Part shown: piece after piece, positions 47,127 to 56,900 of the stretch | How the letters are laid out: every line of letters begins with the position of its first letter | How positions within the stretch are numbered: the stretch's first letter is position 1 | Source of the DNA: Burkholderiaceae bacterium | GTDB lineage: Bacteria > Pseudomonadota > Gammaproteobacteria > Burkholderiales > Burkholderiaceae_C | NCBI GenBank assembly: GCA_017848435.1 | Contig: JAFEHU010000067.1 | Location: 1-64,000, forward strand | Direction: 5' to 3' | DNA length: 64,000 bases | Translations under genes and position numbers: made by a program | Notes under the pieces: model-generated | Told to the model about the DNA's origin: nothing | What the model saw: only the letters and a program-made list of their open reading frames with translations | The model's database searches: none

Positions 47127-48215
47127 ATGGCAACAATTGACCAACTCACCCATGCCCTTCAGGCCGTGGTGGACCCCAACACGGGAAAAGACTTCGTCAG
47201 CACCAAAGCACTGAAGAATCTGCAAATCACCGACGGCGATGTATCTTTCGACGTGGTGCTCGGTTACCCCGCCAAAAGTCAGATGCCGGCGCTGCGCAAG
47301 GCGCTGGTGTTGGCCGCCAAGGGCGTGGCGGGTGTGGGCAACGTGTCGGTCAACCTCAGCATGCAGATCGTGCCGCACGCGGTGCAGCGCGGTGTGCAGC
47401 TGCTGCCCAAGGTGAAAAACATCATCGCCGTGGCCTCGGGCAAGGGCGGCGTGGGCAAAAGCACCACCGCCGTCAACCTGGCGCTGGCGCTGGCTGCCGA
47501 AGGCGCCAGCGTGGGTTTGCTCGATGCCGACATCTACGGCCCGAGCGTGCCGATGATGATGGGCGTGGAAGGCCGGCCCGAGAGCGAAGACGGCCAGACC
47601 ATGGAACCGCTGGAAAACTACGGTGTGCAGGTCATGTCCATCGGTTTTCTGGTGGCGCAAGACGAAGCCATGATCTGGCGCGGCCCCATGGCCACCCAGG
47701 CGCTGGAGCAGTTGCTGCGCCAGACCAATTGGAAAGACCTGGATTACCTGATCGTTGACATGCCGCCCGGCACCGGCGACATCCAGCTCACGCTCAGCCA
47801 GCGGGTGCCCATGACCGGCGCGGTGGTCGTTACCACGCCGCAGGACATTGCCCTGCTGGATGCGAAAAAGGGCATCAAGATGTTCGAGAAAGTCGGCGTG
47901 CCGATCCTGGGCATTGTCGAAAACATGGCGGTGCACGTCTGCAGCAACTGCGGCCACACCGAGCACATCTTTGGCGCTGACGGCGGCAAGAACATGGCGG
48001 CCGAATACAACATGGCCTACCTGGGCGCGCTGCCGCTGAACATGCAGATCCGTGTGCAGGCTGACAGCGGCATGCCCACCGTGGTGGCCGACCCGGAAGG
48101 GGAAGTCGCCGCGATTTACAAGGCGGTGGCGCGGCAGGTGGCCATCACCGTGGCGGCCAAGGCGAAAGACTTTTCGAGCAAGTTTCCGTCGATCAAGATT
48201 TCCAAGGACACCTGA
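47127..48215 (+). CDS. apbC: Mrp/ApbC-type iron-sulfur cluster carrier ATPase
   Basis: The 362-residue product has an N-terminal DUF59/MIP18 region (about 1-85) and a P-loop ATPase with the deviant Walker A IAVASGKGGVGKSTTAVNLA. LLDADIYGPSVPMMMG, DYLIVDMPPGTGDIQLTL and IVENMAVHVCSNCGHTEHIFG contain the conserved segments; the CxxC in CSNC binds the cluster. Mrp proteins deliver Fe-S clusters, useful beside the heavily Fe-S-dependent formate region. ATG 47127 is preferred to the upstream 47070 start because the latter runs through the AT-rich region. Confidence 0.95.
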   Translation: MATIDQLTHALQAVVDPNTGKDFVSTKALKNLQITDGDVSFDVVLGYPAKSQMPALRKALVLAAKGVAGVGNVSVNLSMQIVPHAVQRGVQLLPKVKNIIAVASGKGGVGKSTTAVNLALALAAEGASVGLLDADIYGPSVPMMMGVEGRPESEDGQTMEPLENYGVQVMSIGFLVAQDEAMIWRGPMATQALEQLLRQTNWKDLDYLIVDMPPGTGDIQLTLSQRVPMTGAVVVTTPQDIALLDAKKGIKMFEKVGVPILGIVENMAVHVCSNCGHTEHIFGADGGKNMAAEYNMAYLGALPLNMQIRVQADSGMPTVVADPEGEVAAIYKAVARQVAITVAAKAKDFSSKFPSIKISKDT

Positions 48216-48232
48216 AGACGGGGGGGCTGCGC

Positions 48233-49177
48233 ATGAACCTGCTCGCCTCGCTCCGCTACCTGGTGGCTTTGGACGAGCACCGGCATTTTGGCCGTGCGGC
48301 GCAGGCCTGCCACATCACGCAGCCGGCGCTCTCCAATGCCTTGCGTGCGCTGGAGGAAGAGTTTGGCACCTCGATTGTCAAGCGGGGCCGTGCGTTTGCC
48401 GATTTCACGCCCGAAGGCGAGCGCATCCTGGCCAGCGCGCAGCGCATGCTGCACGAACACGAGTTGCTGCAGCAGGAGCTCAACAGCGTGGCCGGGCGGC
48501 CGCAGGGCACGCTGACGCTGGCTGCGGTGCCCACGGCAGTGCCGATTGCAGCGCGTTTTGCCGCGCTGTTGCAGGCCCGCCACCCCGGCATTGCCCCGGT
48601 GGTGCGTTCGATGAGTTCACCCGAAATTGAAGTGGGGCTGGAAAGCCTGTCGGTGGACATGGGTCTGGGCTACACCGACCGGGTGGGCCAGCGCGGCATC
48701 AAGCTGCGCACCATCGACCAGTACACCGAGCGTTATTTTCTGCTGCGCCGTGCGGAAAGCCCGTCGGCCGATGGGTTGCAGATGGGCCCGGCGATGTCGT
48801 GGCTGGAGGCGTCGCAGTTGCCGCTGTCGCTGCTGACGGCCGAGATGCACAACCGCACCATCATCGACAGCGCCTTTGCGGTGGCTGGCGCCGAAGTCCG
48901 GCCCGCGATCCAGACCAATTCGATCCTCACGCTGGGCCTGAGCGTGGTGGCCGGTGCGGTGTGCAGTGTGCTGCCGGGTGCGCTGGTGGGTGTGATGCGC
49001 GGCTACCGCGAACTCGAAGCGCTGCCGCTGGTCCACCCCGAGGTGCTGACGCCGATCGGCTTCATGGTCGCCATCACCGACCGGCCCTCGCGCACGGTGG
49101 AGGCGGCCTTGGCCATGGCGGAAGAGGCCTTCTGGCAGGAGCAGGTGGCGGCGCACAGCGGCCTGCTGGTGGCCTGA
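48233..49177 (+). CDS. LysR-family transcriptional regulator
   Basis: The 314-residue product begins with a winged HTH (LRYLVALDEHRHFGRAAQACHITQPALSNALRALEEEFG, in segments residues about 6-45) and has the LysR effector domain. It sits 17 bases after apbC and upstream of the formate transporter and dehydrogenase genes on the same strand, so it may sense formate or a related metabolite and activate the operon; that role is inferred. Confidence 0.9.
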   Translation: MNLLASLRYLVALDEHRHFGRAAQACHITQPALSNALRALEEEFGTSIVKRGRAFADFTPEGERILASAQRMLHEHELLQQELNSVAGRPQGTLTLAAVPTAVPIAARFAALLQARHPGIAPVVRSMSSPEIEVGLESLSVDMGLGYTDRVGQRGIKLRTIDQYTERYFLLRRAESPSADGLQMGPAMSWLEASQLPLSLLTAEMHNRTIIDSAFAVAGAEVRPAIQTNSILTLGLSVVAGAVCSVLPGALVGVMRGYRELEALPLVHPEVLTPIGFMVAITDRPSRTVEAALAMAEEAFWQEQVAAHSGLLVA

Positions 49178-49305
49178 AAACGTGTGCATCCATTCACAAG
49201 TTGTATCGCGCCATGTCTGGAATCAATTTGACCTGCTGACCTTCCGTCTCTGACACTTCGCTGCGCCTGCACAGGGGCGACTACAACGAAGACCAAGGAG
49301 ACAAC

Positions 49306-50982
49306 ATGTCAACAGTCATGGGGGGCCGCTTCCCCGCCTCGGCCGGCGCGCCGGGTTTGCTGGACAAGGAGCGCATCATTGCCGGCCCCGGTTTCAACCG
49401 CTGGCTGGTCCCGCCCGCCGCGCTGGCCATCCACCTGTGCATCGGCATGGCCTATGGCTTTTCGGTGTTCTGGTTGCCACTGTCCAAGGCGCTGGGCATC
49501 AAGGACGCCATCAAGTGCGGGCCGGATGTGGGTTTTTTCCAGGAGCTGTTCACCACCACCTGCGACTGGAAGATTTCCACGCTGGGCTGGATGTACACCC
49601 TGTTCTTTGTGCTGCTGGGCATCTCGGCCGCCACCTGGGGCGGCTGGCTGGAACGGGCCGGCCCGCGCAAGGCCGGCGTAGTGTCGGCGGTCTGCTGGTG
49701 CGGCGGCATGCTGGTCTCGGCGCTGGGCATCCATTTGCACCAGTTCTGGCTGATGATCCTCGGCTCCGGCGTGATCGGTGGCATTGGCCTGGGGCTGGGC
49801 TACATCTCGCCGGTGTCCACCCTCATCAAGTGGTTCCCTGACCGGCGTGGCATGGCCACCGGCATGGCCATCATGGGCTTTGGTGGCGGCGCGATGATCG
49901 GCTCGCCGCTGGCGGCCGACCTGATGAAGTACTTCGCCACCCCCACCGACGTGGGCGTGATGCAGACCTTTGTGGTGATGGCGCTGGTGTATTTCGTCTT
50001 CATGATGGCCGGCGCCTTTGGCTACCGTGTGCCCGAGACCGGCTGGAAACCGGCTGGCTGGACACCGCCGCCCGCGCAGGCCGGCAACACCATGATCACC
50101 CAACGCCACGTGCACGTGAAGCGCGTCTGGGGCATTCCGCAGTTCTGGCTGATCTGGATGGTGCTGTGCATGAACGTGAGCGCCGGCATTGGCGTGATCG
50201 GCATGGCCTCGCCCATGCTGCAGGAGGTGTTTGGCGGCTCGCTGATCGGTGTGGGCCAGAAGTTTGGCGAGCTCGACAAGGCGCAACTCGCGGCCATTGC
50301 CACGGTGGCGGCCGGCTTTACCGCGCTGCTCAGCCTGTTCAACATCGGTGGGCGTTTCTTCTGGGCCAGCATCTCGGATTTGCTGGGCCGAAAGATGACT
50401 TACATCGTCTTTTTCGTGCTCGGGGGCGTGCTGTATTTCAGCGTGCCTGGCAGTGCGGCGGCGGGCAGCATTGTGCTGTTTGTGGGTGCCTTTTGTGTGA
50501 TTCTCTCGATGTACGGCGGTGGCTTTGCCACCGTGCCGGCCTACCTGGCCGACATCTTTGGCACACAGATGGTGGGCGCCATCCATGGCCGCCTGCTCAC
50601 CGCCTGGGCCACGGCCGGCATTCTCGGCCCGGTGGTGGTGAACTACATGCGCGAGTACCAGCTCAGCCTGGGCCTGCCGCGCGAGCAGGTCTACAACCAG
50701 ACCATGTACATCCTGGTGGGCATGCTGGTGGTGGGCCTGGTCTGCAACCTCATGGTGCGCCCGCTGGCCGACAAATGGTTCATGACCGACGCCGAACTGG
50801 CCGAGGAAAAACGCCTCGCGCACGAGCGCATGGTGGCCTCCGAAGTGGGCGTCAGCAGCGGCGTGGCCAGCGACAGCCGGGTCAGCCCGGTGGTGGTGGT
50901 CGTGGCCTGGCTGGCGGTGGGCATTCCGCTGTGCTGGGGTGTTTACCGCACGCTGCTGAGTGTGGCGAAATTTTTCGGCTGA
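49306..50982 (+). CDS. OFA-family MFS transporter (oxalate/formate antiporter type)
   Basis: The 558-residue product has about twelve membrane segments. The MFS loop sequence (KWFPDRRGMATGMAIMGFGGGAMIGSPL in part, KWFPDRRGMATG) is a hallmark of the OFA family; ISDLLGRKMTY is the second-half loop. A soluble segment (about 60-85) follows the first helix, and a hydrophilic stretch occurs near the C-terminus before a last hydrophobic helix. AAGGAG precedes the ATG by seven bases. Located directly before a formate dehydrogenase, so formate or oxalate is a reasonable substrate. Confidence 0.9.
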   Translation: MSTVMGGRFPASAGAPGLLDKERIIAGPGFNRWLVPPAALAIHLCIGMAYGFSVFWLPLSKALGIKDAIKCGPDVGFFQELFTTTCDWKISTLGWMYTLFFVLLGISAATWGGWLERAGPRKAGVVSAVCWCGGMLVSALGIHLHQFWLMILGSGVIGGIGLGLGYISPVSTLIKWFPDRRGMATGMAIMGFGGGAMIGSPLAADLMKYFATPTDVGVMQTFVVMALVYFVFMMAGAFGYRVPETGWKPAGWTPPPAQAGNTMITQRHVHVKRVWGIPQFWLIWMVLCMNVSAGIGVIGMASPMLQEVFGGSLIGVGQKFGELDKAQLAAIATVAAGFTALLSLFNIGGRFFWASISDLLGRKMTYIVFFVLGGVLYFSVPGSAAAGSIVLFVGAFCVILSMYGGGFATVPAYLADIFGTQMVGAIHGRLLTAWATAGILGPVVVNYMREYQLSLGLPREQVYNQTMYILVGMLVVGLVCNLMVRPLADKWFMTDAELAEEKRLAHERMVASEVGVSSGVASDSRVSPVVVVVAWLAVGIPLCWGVYRTLLSVAKFFG

Positions 50983-51012
50983 CCCCCTGTTGGCGCACGG
51001 TTCCCTGAAGGC

Positions 51013-52812
51013 ATGAACAACATCACCGACATCCCCCAGATCAAGACGGTTGCCCTGGCCACCGCGGACGAGATGCGCGAGCGCATCCGGCGCCAAAGCA
51101 AACGCAAGGGCCGCCAGCCTGATGCGGTGTCGGTGGCGGAAGTGCGCGCATTGGTGGGCGAGGCGCCGCACCGGCGCGACCTGCTGATCGAGCACCTGCA
51201 CAAGCTCAACGACGCCTGGCGTGGCCTGCACAACCGGCATCTGGTGGCCCTGGCAGCCGAGATGAACATCCCGATGGCCGAGGTGTACGAAGTCGCCACC
51301 TTCTACCACCACTTCGAGGTGCTGGAAGACGGCGCGCAGGGCCCGGGCCTGACGGTGCGGGTGTGCGACGGCCTGTCGTGCCAGCTCGCCGGGGCCGACG
51401 ACCTGCTGGCCCGGCTGCCGGCCTTGCTGGGCGCGGGCGAGATGCCAGGTGGCATCCGTGTGGTGGCAGCGCCGTGCATTGGCCGCTGTGAGCAGGCGCC
51501 TGCGGTGGCCGTGGGGCAGCGCGCGGTGGCCTGTGCCACCCTTGAATCGGTGGTTTCGGCATCAAAATGGCCACAAGCCTTAGTGAAACCTGACGATTCA
51601 GCTATCAATTTTGATCCTTCCAGCCTGGCGGAGCAGGGCGTTTCACCGTCGCCCAAGCCCGCTGCGGTGGGCTACGACGCCTACCGTGCCAACGGGGGCT
51701 ACGCGCTGGCCGCTGCGGTGGTGAACGGCGAGCACGAGGCCGAGGCCATCGTCAAGGCAATGGAAGATTCTGGTTTGCGCGGCCTGGGCGGTGCGGGTTT
51801 TCCGGCCGGGCGCAAGTGGCGCATCGTGCGTGAGCAGCCCAGCCCGAAGCTGATGGCCGTGAACATCGACGAAGGCGAGCCTGGCACCTTCAAGGACCGC
51901 ACCTACCTGGAACGCGACCCGCACCGCTTTCTGGAAGGCATGCTGGTCGCGGCACAGGTGGTGGGCGTCGAGGCCTGCTACATCTACCTGCGCGACGAGT
52001 ACCACGGCTGCCGCGCGCTGCTGGAACAGGCCATCGCCCGCCTGCAGGCCGACCCGCCCTGCCCGTTGCCAAAAATCGAGCTGCGGCGCGGTGCCGGTGC
52101 CTACATCTGCGGCGAAGAGTCGGCCATGATCGAGAGCATCGAAGGCAAGCGCGGGGAGCCCCGCATGCGGCCGCCCTACATCGCCCAGGTCGGCCTGTTT
52201 GGCCGACCCACGCTGGAGCACAACTTCGAGACGCTGTACTGGGTGCGCGACATCGTGGAGAAAGGCCCGCAGTGGTTCAGCGGCTTTGGCCGCCACGGCC
52301 GCAAGGGCCTGCGCAGTTTCAGCGTCAGCGGGCGGGTCAGGTCGCCCGGTGTCAAGCTGGCGCCCGCCGGCATCACCCTGCGTGAGCTGGTGGACGAGTA
52401 CTGCGGTGGCATGGCCGACGGCCACGAACTCTATGCCTACCTGCCCGGCGGTGCCTCGGGCGGGATTTTGCCGGCCAGCATGGCCAACATCCCGCTCGAC
52501 TTTGACACGCTGCAACCGTATGGCTGCTTCATTGGTTCGGCTGCCGTGATTGTGCTGGGCAACCACGACAAAGCCCGCGATGCGGCGCTCAACATGATGC
52601 GGTTTTTTGAGCACGAAAGCTGCGGCCAGTGCACGCCGTGCCGCGTTGGCACGGGCAAGGCCGCCGCGCTGATGCAGGGCGCGCAGTGGGACAACGCGCT
52701 GCTGGAAGACCTGAGCCAGGTGATGGTGGATGCGTCCATTTGTGGCCTGGGCCAGGCCGCGCCCAACCCGGTCCGCTGTGTCCAGAAATACTTTTCCCAC
52801 GAGATTGGCTAA
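51013..52812 (+). CDS. fdsB: Fused formate dehydrogenase gamma/beta subunit (FdsG-FdsB, NuoE-NuoF type)
   Basis: The 599-residue product fuses two subunits that are usually separate. Residues about 10-180 are NuoE/FdsG-like with [2Fe-2S] cysteines in CDGLSC and CIGRC. Residues about 215-599 are NuoF/FdsB-like: the FMN site GLRGLGGAGFPAGRKW, NAD-binding IDEGEPGTFKDRTYLERDPHR in part, GAYICGEESAM, and the [4Fe-4S] set ESCGQCTPCR plus CGLGQ. The linker, residues about 183-201 (SKWPQALVKPDDSAINFD), is encoded by a dispersed repeat copy. The unit passes electrons from FdsA to NAD. FdsA starts 3 bases after its stop. Confidence 0.92.
   Translation: MNNITDIPQIKTVALATADEMRERIRRQSKRKGRQPDAVSVAEVRALVGEAPHRRDLLIEHLHKLNDAWRGLHNRHLVALAAEMNIPMAEVYEVATFYHHFEVLEDGAQGPGLTVRVCDGLSCQLAGADDLLARLPALLGAGEMPGGIRVVAAPCIGRCEQAPAVAVGQRAVACATLESVVSASKWPQALVKPDDSAINFDPSSLAEQGVSPSPKPAAVGYDAYRANGGYALAAAVVNGEHEAEAIVKAMEDSGLRGLGGAGFPAGRKWRIVREQPSPKLMAVNIDEGEPGTFKDRTYLERDPHRFLEGMLVAAQVVGVEACYIYLRDEYHGCRALLEQAIARLQADPPCPLPKIELRRGAGAYICGEESAMIESIEGKRGEPRMRPPYIAQVGLFGRPTLEHNFETLYWVRDIVEKGPQWFSGFGRHGRKGLRSFSVSGRVRSPGVKLAPAGITLRELVDEYCGGMADGHELYAYLPGGASGGILPASMANIPLDFDTLQPYGCFIGSAAVIVLGNHDKARDAALNMMRFFEHESCGQCTPCRVGTGKAAALMQGAQWDNALLEDLSQVMVDASICGLGQAAPNPVRCVQKYFSHEIG
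51561..51615 (+). repeat. Dispersed repeat, copy 4, inside a coding sequence
   Basis: ATCAAAAT (51561-51568) and ATTTTGAT (51608-51615) are 8-base terminal inverted repeats around the core CAAGCCTTAGTGAAACCTGA. Other copies in the window are intergenic. Here the element is translated in frame as the linker between the FdsG and FdsB halves. Confidence 0.7.
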
Positions 52813-52815
52813 CGC

Positions 52816-55686
52816 ATGAACGCGCCGTTCAAACTCACCGAAGTCCTGCCCGCCACCATCGCTTTCCAGCTGGACGGCCAGCCCGTCAACGCCTTCGAGG
52901 GCGAAACCATTTTGCAGGCCGCCAAGCGGCACGGCACCGACATCCCGCACCTTTGCTACAAGGAAGGCTACCGGCCCGATGGCAACTGCCGCGCCTGCGT
53001 GGTCGAGGTGAAAGGCGAGCGCACGCTGGCCCCCAGCTGCTGCCGCAACGCCACCGCCGGCATGGAGGTACAGACCACCAGTCCGCGCGCCGTGAAGAGC
53101 CAGCAGATGGTGCTGGAGATGCTGCTGTCCGACATGCCGGACGTGGGCTACAAGTGGGCCGATGGCGATGCCGCACAGCAGCACGGCGAACTGAGCGCAT
53201 GGGCCGTCCGGCTGGACGTGACGGTGCGCCCGGCATTGAAGGCCCTGCGTCGCGAACAACCCCAGGCCGACATCTCGCACCCGGCGATGGCGGTCAACCT
53301 CGATGCCTGCATCCAGTGCAACCGCTGCGTGCGGGCCTGCCGCGAAGAGCAGGTCAACGACGTGATTGGCTACGCCAAGCGCGGCGCGCACAGCGAGATC
53401 GTGTTCGACCTCGGCGACGCCATGGGCGACAGCACCTGCGTGGCCTGCGGTGAATGCGTGCAGGCCTGTCCCACCGGCGCGCTGATGCCCAAAACGCAGA
53501 TCGGCTCGCAGGTCGTTGACAAGAAGGTCGATTCGGTCTGCCCGTTCTGTGGTGTGGGTTGCCTGCTGACCTACAACGTGAAGGACAACAAGATCGTCAG
53601 CGTCGATGGCCGCGATGGCCCGGCCAACCACTCGCGCCTGTGTGTGAAAGGCCGTTTCGGTTTTGACTACGCGCACAGCCCGCAGCGCCTGACCAAGCCG
53701 CTGATCCGCAAGGCCGGCGTCGCCAAAGACCCGGAGGCACTGCAGCACCTGAACCGTGACACGGCCGACTGGTCCGAAGTTTTCCGCGAAGCGACCTGGG
53801 AAGAGGCGCTCGCGTTCTCCGCCGGCAGCCTGAAGCACCTGCGCGACACCCATGGCAAAAAATCGCTGGCCGGTTTTGGCTCGGCCAAAGGCAGCAACGA
53901 AGAGGCCTACCTGTTCCAGAAGCTGGTGCGCACCGGTTTTGGCAGCAACAACGTGGACCACTGCACGCGGCTGTGCCACGCGTCCAGCGTGGCGGCGCTG
54001 CTGGAAGGCGTGGGCTCGGGCGCGGTGAGCAACCAGGTGAGCGATGTGGCGCACGCGGGGCTGATCCTGGTGATCGGCTCCAACCCCACCGCCAACCACC
54101 CGGTGGCCGCCACCTGGATGAAGAACGCGGCGAAGAACGGCACAAAAATTGTGCTGGCCGACCCGCGCATCACCGACATTGGCAAACACGCCTGGCGCAC
54201 GCTGCAGTTCAAGGCCGACAGCGATGTCGCCATGCTCAACGCGCTGATCTACACCGTGATCGACGAAGGGCTGGTGGACGAGGAATTCGTACAGACGCGT
54301 GCCAGCAACTTCGCGGCGCTGAAAGAAAACGTCAAGGGCTACAGCCCCGAGGCCATGGCACCGGTCTGCGGCATACCGGCTGCCACGCTGCGCGAAGTGG
54401 CACGCGAATTTGCCACCACCAAAGCCGCAATGATCCTGTGGGGCATGGGCATCAGCCAGCACATCCACGGCACCGACAACGCACGCTGCCTGATCGCGCT
54501 GTGCACCGTGACCGGCCAGATCGGCAAGCCGGGCTCCGGCCTGCACCCGCTGCGCGGCCAGAACAACGTGCAGGGCGCGAGCGACGCCGGCCTGATCCCG
54601 ATGATGTTCCCCAACTACCAGCGCGTCACCCACAAAGCGGCGCACGACTGGTTCGAGAACTTCTGGGGCACCACGCTGGACGACCAGCCCGGCTACACCG
54701 TGGTCGAGATCATGCACAAGGCCTTGGCGCCCGACAGCGACCCGCACAAGGTGCGCGGCATGTACATCATGGGCGAGAACCCCGCCATGAGCGACCCCGA
54801 CCTGAACCACGCGCGCCATGCGCTGGCCAGCCTGCAGCACCTGGTGGTGCAGGACATCTTCATGACCGAAACGGCGTGGCTGGCCGACGTGGTGCTGCCC
54901 GCCACCGCCTGGCCTGAGAAGACCGGCACGGTGAGCAACACCGACCGCATGGTGCAGCTCGGCCAACGCGCGCTCGATGCGCCGGGCGATGCCAAGCCTG
55001 ATTTGTGGATCATCCAGCAGATCGCACAGCGCATGGGTCTTGACTGGAATTACCAAGGCGAAGAGAGCGGCGTGGCCGCCGTCTACGACGAAATGCGCCA
55101 GGCCATGCACGCCGCCATCAACGGCATCACCTGGGAACGGCTGCAGCGCGAATCGAGCGTGACCTACCCCTGCCTGAGCGCGGAAGACCCGGGCCAGCCC
55201 ATCGTGTTCATCAACCACTTCGCCACCGACGACGGCAAGGTGCACCTGGTGCCAGCCGACATCATTCCCGCCAACGAACGGCCCGATGCCGACTACCCCT
55301 TTGTGCTCATCACCGGCCGCCAGCTCGAACACTGGCACACCGGCAGCATGACGCGCCGTGCCAGTGTGCTGGATGCGATCGAACCCCTGGCCACCGCGTC
55401 GATGAACGGCGGTGACATTGCTGCCTTGGGCCTGCAGCCCGGCGACGTGGTCACGGTGCAGTCGCGGCGGGGTGCGGTGGCACTGCACCTGCGGCGCGAC
55501 GACGGCACGCCCACCGGCGCGGTGTTCATTCCCTTTGCCTACTACGAAGCCGCCGCCAACCTGATGACCAACGCCGCACTCGACCCGTTCGGCAAGATTC
55601 CCGAATTCAAGTACTGCGCGGTGGCCATTCGCGGCGGCGGCGAGGTGGTCCAAGTGCCGGGCTACGGGACGACCCTGAACCACTAA
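52816..55686 (+). CDS. fdsA: NAD-linked formate dehydrogenase, molybdenum-containing alpha subunit
   Basis: The 956-residue product oxidises formate to CO2. In order: an N-terminal [2Fe-2S] domain (CYKEGYRPDGNCRAC near residue 47), two ferredoxin-type [4Fe-4S] sets (CIQCNRCVRAC near 165 and CVACGECVQACPTGA), a further [4Fe-4S] motif CPFCGVGC (near 242), and the bis-MGD domain with the Mo-ligand Cys387 in CTRLCHASSVAALLEGVG. The C-terminal molybdopterin-binding domain contains LITGRQLEHWHTGSMTRRA. Length is as expected for FdsA. It pairs with the fused FdsGB protein. Typical fdsC (fdhD-like) and fdsD genes were not seen adjacent. Confidence 0.95.
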   Translation: MNAPFKLTEVLPATIAFQLDGQPVNAFEGETILQAAKRHGTDIPHLCYKEGYRPDGNCRACVVEVKGERTLAPSCCRNATAGMEVQTTSPRAVKSQQMVLEMLLSDMPDVGYKWADGDAAQQHGELSAWAVRLDVTVRPALKALRREQPQADISHPAMAVNLDACIQCNRCVRACREEQVNDVIGYAKRGAHSEIVFDLGDAMGDSTCVACGECVQACPTGALMPKTQIGSQVVDKKVDSVCPFCGVGCLLTYNVKDNKIVSVDGRDGPANHSRLCVKGRFGFDYAHSPQRLTKPLIRKAGVAKDPEALQHLNRDTADWSEVFREATWEEALAFSAGSLKHLRDTHGKKSLAGFGSAKGSNEEAYLFQKLVRTGFGSNNVDHCTRLCHASSVAALLEGVGSGAVSNQVSDVAHAGLILVIGSNPTANHPVAATWMKNAAKNGTKIVLADPRITDIGKHAWRTLQFKADSDVAMLNALIYTVIDEGLVDEEFVQTRASNFAALKENVKGYSPEAMAPVCGIPAATLREVAREFATTKAAMILWGMGISQHIHGTDNARCLIALCTVTGQIGKPGSGLHPLRGQNNVQGASDAGLIPMMFPNYQRVTHKAAHDWFENFWGTTLDDQPGYTVVEIMHKALAPDSDPHKVRGMYIMGENPAMSDPDLNHARHALASLQHLVVQDIFMTETAWLADVVLPATAWPEKTGTVSNTDRMVQLGQRALDAPGDAKPDLWIIQQIAQRMGLDWNYQGEESGVAAVYDEMRQAMHAAINGITWERLQRESSVTYPCLSAEDPGQPIVFINHFATDDGKVHLVPADIIPANERPDADYPFVLITGRQLEHWHTGSMTRRASVLDAIEPLATASMNGGDIAALGLQPGDVVTVQSRRGAVALHLRRDDGTPTGAVFIPFAYYEAAANLMTNAALDPFGKIPEFKYCAVAIRGGGEVVQVPGYGTTLNH

Positions 55687-55714
55687 CCGCCCTGGTCCGG
55701 TACAGTGGTGGGCC

Positions 55715-56275
55715 ATGTCCACCACCCGCCCCGCCATTGACGTTGCCGTTGTGATGCGCAAGACGCGCGTCGAAGGTGCGATGAGCCGTTGGCAAACCTG
55801 GCGCTGGGGTTTGGCCGACGTGATCCGTCACGACGACGGCTTTGGCACGGCGCCCCGTATGCTCTACAAAAATGAGAATGAAGAACGCTGGCTCTACCCC
55901 GGCTTCACCGTGGAACTGTTCCGTGACGATGCCGAAGGCTATTACCTGAACGCCACCTCGCCCCAGCCTGGCTGGTTTGTCATGTGGCGCATGGAAGAAG
56001 AACCCGGCCTCAGCGACGAGTGCCAGCCCTTGCCCCAGGTGGTGACCCTCAGCTACCACGACGCTGGCCGCTGGCTGGACGCGCAGGAGTCGGTCGAGCA
56101 GGTGGCCGCATCGGCCGAGATGGTGGAATGGCTCAGCACCTTTGTGGATGCCCACTACCAGCCCGACCCCAAGCGCCGCAAGCGGCCGGAAAGCTTCAAG
56201 CCGCTGACCGACCGTTTCGGCAACCCGGCGTCCATCAGCACCGGCAAAAAATATGGTGGTGGCCCAGGTGGCTGA
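55715..56275 (+). CDS. DUF3305 protein of formate dehydrogenase locus
   Basis: The 186-residue product, with motifs VVMRKTRVEGAMSRWQTWRW, LYPGFTVELFRDDAEGYYLN and PGWFVMWRMEEE, matches the DUF3305 family often found with formate dehydrogenase genes in betaproteobacteria. No catalytic motif is visible, and function is unknown; an assembly role is possible. Its 3' end overlaps the DUF3306 gene by 23 bases. Confidence 0.85.
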   Translation: MSTTRPAIDVAVVMRKTRVEGAMSRWQTWRWGLADVIRHDDGFGTAPRMLYKNENEERWLYPGFTVELFRDDAEGYYLNATSPQPGWFVMWRMEEEPGLSDECQPLPQVVTLSYHDAGRWLDAQESVEQVAASAEMVEWLSTFVDAHYQPDPKRRKRPESFKPLTDRFGNPASISTGKKYGGGPGG

Positions 56276-56900
56276 GCGCGAAGGTTTTCTGGGCCGCTGG
56301 GCCCGCCGCAAAGCCGACGTCCGGGAGGGCAAACCCCTGGCCGAGCCGGTGGTGGCGGTGCCCGAACCCATGGCGCAAGCCCCGGTGGCCGTGGTCGCAG
56401 ACACCCCCGTCAGTGACGCACCTGGCGAAGCGACGCCCGAGCCCGCACTGCCAACGCTGGACGACGCGCTGGCGCTCACGCCCAGTTCGGACTTCAAGCC
56501 TTTCATGGCGCAGGGTGTCACGCCCGAGGTCAAGAATGCGGCCATGAAGCAGCTCTTCACCGACCCGCACTACAACGTCATGGACGGGCTGGACACCTAC
56601 ATCGACGACTACTCCAAGCCCGACCCGATTCCCGAATCGATGTTGCGCAACATGGTCAGCGCGCAGTTTCTGAAGCTGTTTGAGGAAGAAGAGAAAGACG
56701 CAGATGTCGCCAAGGCTACGGGGCCAATGCGGGATGATGCTTATGACCCGGCCGTGCAATCCGTGGCACAGTCCTATGCACCCACTGACATAGCGACACC
56801 CGAGCCCGCCAACGGCACAAGCCACCATGCCAACACTGATTTGCGACTGCAACCAGACGATGCCGCTGCAGCCCCGCCCGCTGGGCGCGGCGCTCAATGA
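56253..56900 (+). CDS. DUF3306 protein of formate dehydrogenase locus
   Basis: The 215-residue product has an N-terminal FLGRWARRKADVREG motif, a low-complexity Pro/Ala/Val region (about 20-70), and a conserved core (SSDFKPFMAQGVTPEVKNAAMKQLFTDPHYNVMDGLDTYIDDY in segments). That matches DUF3306. It overlaps its DUF3305 partner upstream by 23 bases and the ferredoxin-like gene downstream by 74, so the three are tightly coupled. Function unknown; likely maturation or electron-transfer assistance. Confidence 0.82.
   Translation: MVVAQVAEREGFLGRWARRKADVREGKPLAEPVVAVPEPMAQAPVAVVADTPVSDAPGEATPEPALPTLDDALALTPSSDFKPFMAQGVTPEVKNAAMKQLFTDPHYNVMDGLDTYIDDYSKPDPIPESMLRNMVSAQFLKLFEEEEKDADVAKATGPMRDDAYDPAVQSVAQSYAPTDIATPEPANGTSHHANTDLRLQPDDAAAAPPAGRGAQ

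Noticed and set aside
51643-55761. A 1372-codon open frame on the minus strand opposite the formate dehydrogenase genes
   Set aside because: It is a shadow of the GC-rich third-position bias of fdsB and fdsA; the plus-strand products match known enzyme families end to end.
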